DNA of 64,000 nt from Clarkia xantiana subsp. parviflora (Eukaryota > Streptophyta > Magnoliopsida > Myrtales > Onagraceae): assembly GCA_036873135.1 (NCBI GenBank), contig JAPTYO010000003.1, forward strand, positions 24,762,001 to 24,826,000, read 5' to 3'. Below the pieces are notes generated by a model. It worked only from the letters and a program-made list of their open reading frames with translations. It was not told where the DNA came from and did not search any database. Position 1 is the stretch's first letter. Every line of letters starts with the position of its first letter. Made by a program: the position numbers and the translations under genes. Of the stretch, positions 58,392-64,000 are shown piece after piece.

Positions 58392-58506
58392 TGCTCAAGA
58401 GGACCACTTTTTCGTGTTTAGAAAAAATAAGGACCATACCGTACCGTCAACTAATAGATAATGGTCCTTATTTTTTCTAAACACGAAAAAGTGGTCCTCT
58501 TGAGCA
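58392..58506. repeat. Perfect 46-bp inverted repeat (hairpin)
   Basis: The left arm 58392-58437 (TGCTCAAGAGGACCACTTTT ... GGACCAT) and right arm 58461-58506 are exact inverses over 46 bp with a 23-bp loop (ACCGTACCGTCAACTAATAG...). Perfect pairing over this length points to recent origin or ongoing correction. It could be a MITE or a small-RNA precursor. No target duplication is obvious. Confidence 0.85.
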
Positions 58507-58742
58507 TATTGTCAGGTTTAATTGACGATTTTTATGTAGCTGGTCTATATTTAAAGTCAGTGTAACTAGTCTCTAAACTCACCTTATTTATAACTCAAAT
58601 TACTTGTCTCACTCTTTTTATTCTAAATCGTGTTTTACTGTTGTGATCTTGATATGTGTACTTAGTGTAATTAATTGTGTAATCTTTTTCTTCTAAAATC
58701 TATTAAAATTGCTAAACTCTAGAGAAAAATATTAAATTTAAT

Positions 58743-59885
58743 ATATGTATGTATTAAAATCACAACGGTGTGATATGCATCCCTTATTTATGCATATTGT
58801 CAGGTATAGATTGTCAGATGAAGGAGAAATTGCAATCTTGAAATGAAAATTTGAAGAAAATAAAATATGTATGTACTAAAATCACACGGTGTAGAAAAAA
58901 TAAGACATGTGATATGCATTCCTTATTTATGCATAGGGTTAAGAATCTATGAAAGGTCTGAACTATAATCTATGTTAATGGGAGAGGTCTGAAATTTAAA
59001 AAGTTAATAACGAAGGTCTGAAATTTAAGTTTTGTTGATAACAGCAGTCTCCGTTAGTTTTTTCCGTTAAAACTAACGGAAGTTGGTCACATGCTTGGCA
59101 TGTGACCGGAAATAAAATAAATTTCCAAAAATGCCCTTCTATCAAGTGTGCCCCTCACATGCTTGAAGTGAAAAGACCAAAATGCCCTTGAAGCCACCAC
59201 GGCTCCACCAACCCAGCTCTGGCGACCACCAACCGTACTCCGGCGACCACAACCGTACTCCGGCGACCACCACCAAGGCTCTGATTGGGCCCAAATCGAA
59301 GTCATCGACCCCGATTGGGCTCCGATCGGAGCTCTGTGGCCCCGACCAGAGCCACAGAGCTTCAGATCGGAGCTCTGCGGCCTCGACCGGAGCCACAAAG
59401 CTCTGATCGGAGTTTTTTTGCTGAGGTGGTGGCCGGAGTCGGGTCGCCTGAGCCGAGGTAGTAGTCGTCTCGAGGTGGTGGTCGCCGGAGTCGGGTGGTG
59501 GTGGCCGGAGTCGGGTGGCGGTGGACGGAGTTGGGTGGTTTTAATTTGACTTTAGGGGTAAAATTGTCATTTCACATTTCCTTGAATAAGATATTAAATA
59601 AAACAAAATATTAAAGGGGCAAAAATGTCATTTCACACAATTCTGTTAAATTTAACCATAAAGATGGATGGAAAACCTCAAATCAACGAAATTAAAATTT
59701 CAGACCTCCGTTATTAACTTTTTAAATTTCAGAACTCCCGTTAATATGGGTGATAGTTCAGACATTTCATAGGTTCTTAACCCTTATTATGCATATTGTC
59801 AGGTATAGATTGTCAGATGAAGGAGAAATTGCAATCTTGAAATGGAAAAATTGCAATCTTGAAATGGAAATTTGAAGAAAAAATA
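58743..59885. repeat. 122-bp tandem duplication split by a MULE
   Basis: Unit 1 (58743-58864) reads ATATGTATGTATTAAAATCAC ... TTATGCATATTGTCAGG ... GAGAAATTGCAATCTTGAAATG. Unit 2 begins at 58865 with the same order, is broken after TTATGCATA by the element at 58936-59783, and resumes ATTATGCATATTGTCAGGTA at about 59786. A further short repeat of ATTGCAATCTTGAAATGGAA follows in unit 2. Confidence 0.75.
58936..59783. mobile_element. MULE-like element, family A (848 bp)
   Basis: Ends GGGTTAAGAATCTATGAAAG and the inverse of GGGTTAAGAACCTATGAAAT, continuing in GAGGTCTGAAATTTAAAAAG and ATAACGAAGGTCTGAAATTT blocks that match the family A element at 26078. The centre is again GC-rich with CCACCNNGGCTC and GATCGGAGCTCTG repeats. 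Flanks share TTATGCATA-like sequence, though the right copy carries a small change. No transposase. Confidence 0.82.
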
Positions 59886-60195
59886 AAACCAGACTTAGCG
59901 GTACAATATCTATTTATATGAAGAACATCCATTTTATTTGTACATTCTACGATACAATATCTTCTCTTGATTCTCTCCAATGCAGGCAAATACAAATTGT
60001 ACAAGTATATTCACAACATATATAATATCTTAACTCAAATCAAAGCTCCCTTCTAAGCTAACTCAACTCCATACAGAAACATCCTCAACCTTCATCCTAA
60101 CACCAAAATATATCACATTCCAAAATCATAATCGGAACCAAAACCGCGCAGATGAAAAGACGGAAAATGCTGCTCAAGTCGGTTTTTTACCTTCA
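59886..60195 (-). other. 3' flank / probable 3' UTR of SEC5
   Basis: No coding sequence. The gene ending at 60196 runs leftward, so its 3' untranslated region and poly(A) site lie here, where T- and A-rich tracts and a run of TATAATAT-type sequence occur. No other feature recognised. Confidence 0.45.
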
Positions 60196-63100
60196 TTATC
60201 TACGGTTCCGATGCGAGAAACTCGGTGATCCAACGGCCTGCGGCTGTCGATGATTTCTGCTAGGAGAATCCATGGATCCCCTGAAGCTGAATGAAGCATA
60301 TTGTGCAGCAGCAGGTTTAGCTACTGGCTCGAACGAAATATTCGATTCTATGAAGCAGGCGCTGTTGAGACGAGTCCTCTCCAGCTCGGCCTGCAGTAAC
60401 TCCGACGAATACTGCTGCGCAAGAGCCTGCAATTTTTTTAAAAAGTGCACAATTTTTTTATAAAAAAAAGTTGTGATGTAAACCGGCTTTAATAATCTAA
60501 AGGGCATTTTTGTGTCAGATATTTGACCAAGGTTGACTTTTGGTGTAACAAACTGTTTTATAGACTTTGTAATACGTTTGTATTTTGTAGACTTTTAGTG
60601 TATCTGTTAGTCGACCAATAATTTTGACATTTAAGTATTCATATGCAAGTCACATACTTCCCCTGAAATTTCATTTTTGCTCAATATTGTCCCTCAATTT
60701 ATATTCCTGACTTTTGATTTTGTCAATTTAATCTCTAAAAAAATTCAATTGGACCTAGGTCAGAATTAACCCAGCCAGGGTCCGACATATGACTGAGTCA
60801 GACCCTGGTCGGGATTGCGAACCTGGGCGACCCAAACTAGGGTCTAACCCTGGTTGGGTCGATATTGACTTAGGGTCCGATTGAGTTTTGTATGAACTAA
60901 ATTGCAAAAATTAAAAATTAGAGATATATATTTGAGGACTAAATTGAGCAAAAATGAAACATAGGAGGAAGTCATGTGACTTGCGCACGGGTAATTAACG
61001 GTCAAACTTAATGTTCAACTAATGTATGTACTAAAAGTCTACAAAATGCAAACGTATTAACTGTACAAAAAAAATAAAAAAATTGCACCAAAAGCTAACT
61101 TTGATCAAACATCTAGCATCAAATAGACCTTTAAACCCTAACTTAAAAACAGGCTCAACTATAAAACATGTTGCTAATCACCCTTTAACCCTAACCTAAA
61201 AACAGTCTCAACTATAAATCATGTTAATCACTGTTCAAAATTTAAACTGTTAATATTCAGATTTCGGGAAGAAAGTTTCTCACGATTAGATCATCGGGGG
61301 ACACGCTATTTCCTTGCTGCCTTTCTTCTGCAATTGCATCTTCACTACCCCGAGTTGATCTGCGTTGGTGACCCGGAATCTCAATAGCCTCGTTAGCACT
61401 TTCAGTGGCTTTCTCCAATAACATCCCTTGCAAGGATCTCAGAGACTCCACAGCCTCACTTGTAAAATATTGCTTCAATATTATTTCAAAGTACTCCAGC
61501 TGCAGCACGTAGGCATGATATTTTGATTCATACACCAAAATCACAAATTTTTTTTTTTTTACTTTTTAATCGTCGACAATTATTACCTCGAGCATCAGTT
61601 GGCAGAAACCATTAGCGTCCATTGCGCGCAGTTCTTTGCTTTGGTTCTCGTCGAAAAGGCTTATGAAAGTATCAATCAGACCTTCTACTAGAATACCGAG
61701 TGTCTTGTCCAACAGAGGCTTAGCCCCAGCAAAAACCTGCCGTACCGAAATGTTTAAGACCAAATTAAAAAATCAAGCTTTGAGCATTTTGACAAAAAAA
61801 ACTGAATTTCTTTCTTATAAAAAAACAAACTCAACTTTCGATTTTATAGCAAATCGCAAACTAGGTTGATTTCTTCATTCATAAGTCACATGAAATTGTG
61901 CATATTACAATCACATCATGCATGTTAATGTGACACGTGATAGATAAATCAACATTGCTCTTGTTAAAATACATCACGTGGATGTAACATGTTCAATTTT
62001 CATCACTTTTTAATGAAAAAATCATCAGGGATTGCATTTTGCTATAATGATTAAAGTTTAGTTTACATTTTGTTAAGGAAAAAAGCTCACTTTGTTTTTA
62101 GCAAAACGTACAAATTTCAGTTTGCTTTTTGATAATTAACCCCTCATTAAATATTCAGGAATCACAAGCATGATATGGTAGTTAACCAGGAAGATACCTC
62201 GGCATGGACAGCGACTAAAGAATGCAATAAATCCACAGATGCATCTCGAACACCCTACAGAATGTAATGTAAATGTTCTTTAACTGGTGGAGAGAAAATG
62301 AGCATACAAGAAAGTAAGAAACTATGGAGGAAGAGCTTGAGATATTATTTACCTTAACTTGAGGTGCTGATCCCCACTGTACACCGGAGTCCAACAAATA
62401 GTTCACTGCAGCTATTCTGATCAAGTTTGCCTGAAGAATCAGAGTCCATCAGAATATGAACTTTATAGTTGAGTAGATATCGGGGCGTTTGAGATTTAGA
62501 CTGAATCTTTACCTTTGCAACTGTATATTGTTCGAGAACCTTTTCTTCTAGGCTAGCAAAAGAGATGGACAAGTCGTGTATGTCGCTTTCTGCTTCTTCC
62601 TTTGCACTGGAGGAAGAAGGATTTACAGTGAAACTACATGCATTGGCACTAGGATATAGTGTAAAGAGAATATCCAGAAATAGTTTCCCTCCACAGTGTA
62701 TTCAGACAACTTAATACAAGGGTACTGAATACGGATCCAAATCATAGCAGCAATATTGATGCTATCACAGTTGGGTTAATAACCTAAAAAGAGTCCTAAC
62801 TATATGTCATGTTGCTAATTGTTGTACCAGATTTAAAATGTTGATATTCGGTGTCCCAACTATCAGATTTGTTGCTTTCCACTTATTTCGACTGATTTTG
62901 ACGTTAAAATTGCTGTTTTATGCAACAAAATCAAGTTGTTTTCCACTTTTCTGAAGTATTGGATTTGTTACTCATGGCTTAGGCTTATATGATGCTTAAA
63001 AACATGTTTTTTCGTCAATTTTAAGAGAAAAAAGTGGAAATCAAGCAATCTGATAGTTGGGACGTCGTATATCAACATTTTACATATGTGACAGCGATTA

Positions 63101-63940
63101 GCAAAATGGCATATAGTTGAGACTGGATTCAGGTTCTTACCTCATCACCGTTTCTATATGATCCCCAAGCAGATTATCTGGTTTGGCGATTGAAGTGAAC
63201 CAACTAAAAGTAAAAAAAATTCTAGATCCAAGAAACTAAATACTAAAAGCCAGGAAAGGGAAACGTAGATGGGGAGATACGTACCCTGGCGGTAGCCATA
63301 TATGCTTGAATCTGTTATATAGCTCGTGTGACAACTCATCTTTGCAGTAGCCGATATTACTTAGGACAATTAACAACTGCTGATGGGGATCAGAAACACT
63401 CCCGGGAAGTTCGAATGCTACTTTTCCTCCTGATTCATTAGAGTAGCCATTTTGCAGGTATGAGTTCTCCTTGCCGTATTTGTTTTGAGCAAGCTCACCT
63501 CCAATATGCTCTAGATGACCTAATCAGAATAACCACATTAAACAAAATGTCAGTCCCTTCACTTAGCACAACAAATGAGGAACTCTATAATTTTTTAATC
63601 CCAAATTTTGTTGAAAAGAGTCTCCCGGAAAATGACCAATAAGAAATAGTCTACAAGAGATGTTCCACAGTGAAACTGCTATATCATTTAACAAGGGAAT
63701 CCCACATAGGTTTGAGGTCTTTATTAGGATATGGTTCATGCTATAATAGATACCTTAATCCAAGAAAAGTATGCTTATTACAAGTCAAGAACAAGCAATT
63801 GACATTTCTACAAGTTCCACTTACCTGCAAAATCCAGGAAACAATTGAGAAATGCAAGTCTAACCGACTCTTGGATTTCTCGAAGTTGCACAAACATATC
63901 TTCTGATCTTGTCGCCTCATTCTTTACTGATTGAATCATT
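60196..63940 (-). CDS. SEC5: Exocyst complex subunit SEC5, C-terminal part (cut by window edge)
   Basis: Exons read from the edge: 63825-63940, 63285-63519, (63141-63203, optional), 62513-62606, 62353-62430, 62198-62254, 61587-61736, 61284-61499 and 60196-60426. The final ~390-413 residues of a protein of roughly 1,100 are seen; the 5' part lies beyond 64000. Landmarks: LSNIGYCKDELSHELYNRFK, LDSGVQWGSAPQVKGVRD, FAGAKPLLDKTLGILVEGLI, ANGFCQLMLELEYFE, SVSPDDLIALAQQYSSELLQ and FRGSMDSPSRN. SEC5 belongs to the octameric exocyst, which tethers secretory vesicles to the plasma membrane in polar growth and cell-wall delivery. Other plant SEC5 proteins known to me have no counterpart of the 21-codon exon 63141-63203; leaving it out also keeps the frame (GG|T), giving LPPGAKEEAES. 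Introns contain several transposons. Confidence 0.93.
60514..61128. mobile_element. TIR element with ~220-bp arms in a SEC5 intron
   Basis: Left: TTGACCAAGGTTGACTTTTG, ATACGTTTGTATTTTGTAGA, then TTTCATTTTTGCTCAATATT. Right: the inverses in mirror order (ATCAAACATC, CAAAATGCAAACGTATTAA, ATTGAGCAAAAATGAAACAT). Arms are diverged. The middle has repeats of a GGGTCCGACATATGACTGAG type. Fragments of a relative occur at 36100-36560. No coding sequence. Confidence 0.65.
61136..61258 (-). repeat. Two fragments of a MULE end in a SEC5 intron
   Basis: AACCCTAACTTAAAAACAGG, then CTCAACTATAAAACATGTTG, is repeated directly as AACCCTAACCTAAAAACAGT, CTCAACTATAAATCATGTTA. Both resemble the end of the 62773-63143 element (CCTAACTATATGTCATGTTG). 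They adjoin the donor side of the exon ending at 61284. Confidence 0.5.
62773..63143. mobile_element. MULE-like element (371 bp) at a SEC5 splice site
   Basis: Ends GGGTTAATAACCTAAAAAGA and, inverted, GAGGTAAGAACCTGAATCCA. Arms match through TCAACTATATGNCATNTTGCTAA, ATGTTGATAT and CAACTATCAGATT. The flanks are ATCACAGTT (62764-62772) and ATCACCGTT (63144-63152), a 9-bp duplication with one mismatch. On the minus (gene) strand the inner end of this element reads GAG|GTAAGAACC, which is the donor of the exon 63141-63203. No transposase. Confidence 0.8.
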
Positions 63941-64000
63941 CTGCAGATTAGGTAACGAATGGATAAAGCCAGTGCACATGTTTTAAAAGAGAAGATACAG

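Noticed and set aside
59087..59406. Overlapping frames at the core of the second family A MULE
   Set aside because: Same repeat artefact as at 26 kb.
1..64000. CRISPR arrays, operons, bacterial mobile elements or a biosynthetic cluster
   Set aside because: Genes have spliceosomal introns and unrelated functions; no spacer-type array or co-directional gene set is seen.

Overview
This window is nuclear DNA from a flowering plant, most likely a eudicot. It is AT-rich and intron-dense. Its genes belong to plant families: a BAHD acyltransferase, a Tubby-like F-box protein, a WAT1/UMAMIT transporter, a PIAL-type SUMO ligase, a trihelix factor and exocyst SEC5. The spaces between genes are packed with plant DNA transposons. 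I cannot name the species from the sequence.

Layout. 1-5565 is gene-free: a 22-bp minisatellite, LTR-like debris, a Helitron, a MULE-like element and a hAT element. 5566-6939 (-) is a single-exon BAHD acyltransferase. 7-17 kb is a transposon field with Helitron ends, MULE-like elements and a large terminal-inverted-repeat (TIR) element carrying a broken LEA_2 gene fragment. 17233-19127 (-) is a four-exon Tubby-like protein, probably with a long spliced leader. 20.5-29 kb is again repeats, including a hAT nested in a MULE. 29153-36984 (-) is a seven-exon WAT1-related transporter whose introns hold a SINE, two near-identical hAT MITEs, a Helitron end and a tandem duplication. 37592-39202 is a Helitron. 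39787-42495 (+) is a six-exon FHA-domain gene with an unusual low-complexity tail. 42.7-48.8 kb holds a large inverted repeat, a long hAT and two MULE-like elements sharing one target site. 48860-53904 (-) is a 16-exon PIAL SUMO E3 ligase. 54.2-56.2 kb is a 1-kb tandem duplication. 56370-57110 (-) is a single-exon trihelix factor. 60196 to the right edge (-) is the C-terminal third of SEC5, cut off by the window.

The genes are unrelated in function and do not form a cluster or operon. Exon coordinates were worked out by hand from GT/AG sites and reading phase; every complete multi-exon model closes in frame. The most interesting signals come from the transposons. One 371-bp MULE-like element appears to have supplied a splice donor next to a candidate cassette exon in SEC5. 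Three separate MULE insertion sites each lie in one copy of a local tandem duplication whose other copy keeps the empty site. A Pack-type element carries a decayed LEA_2 gene. A perfect 46-bp hairpin lies in an intergenic region. The FHA protein lacks the usual Arg of its Gly-Arg motif.
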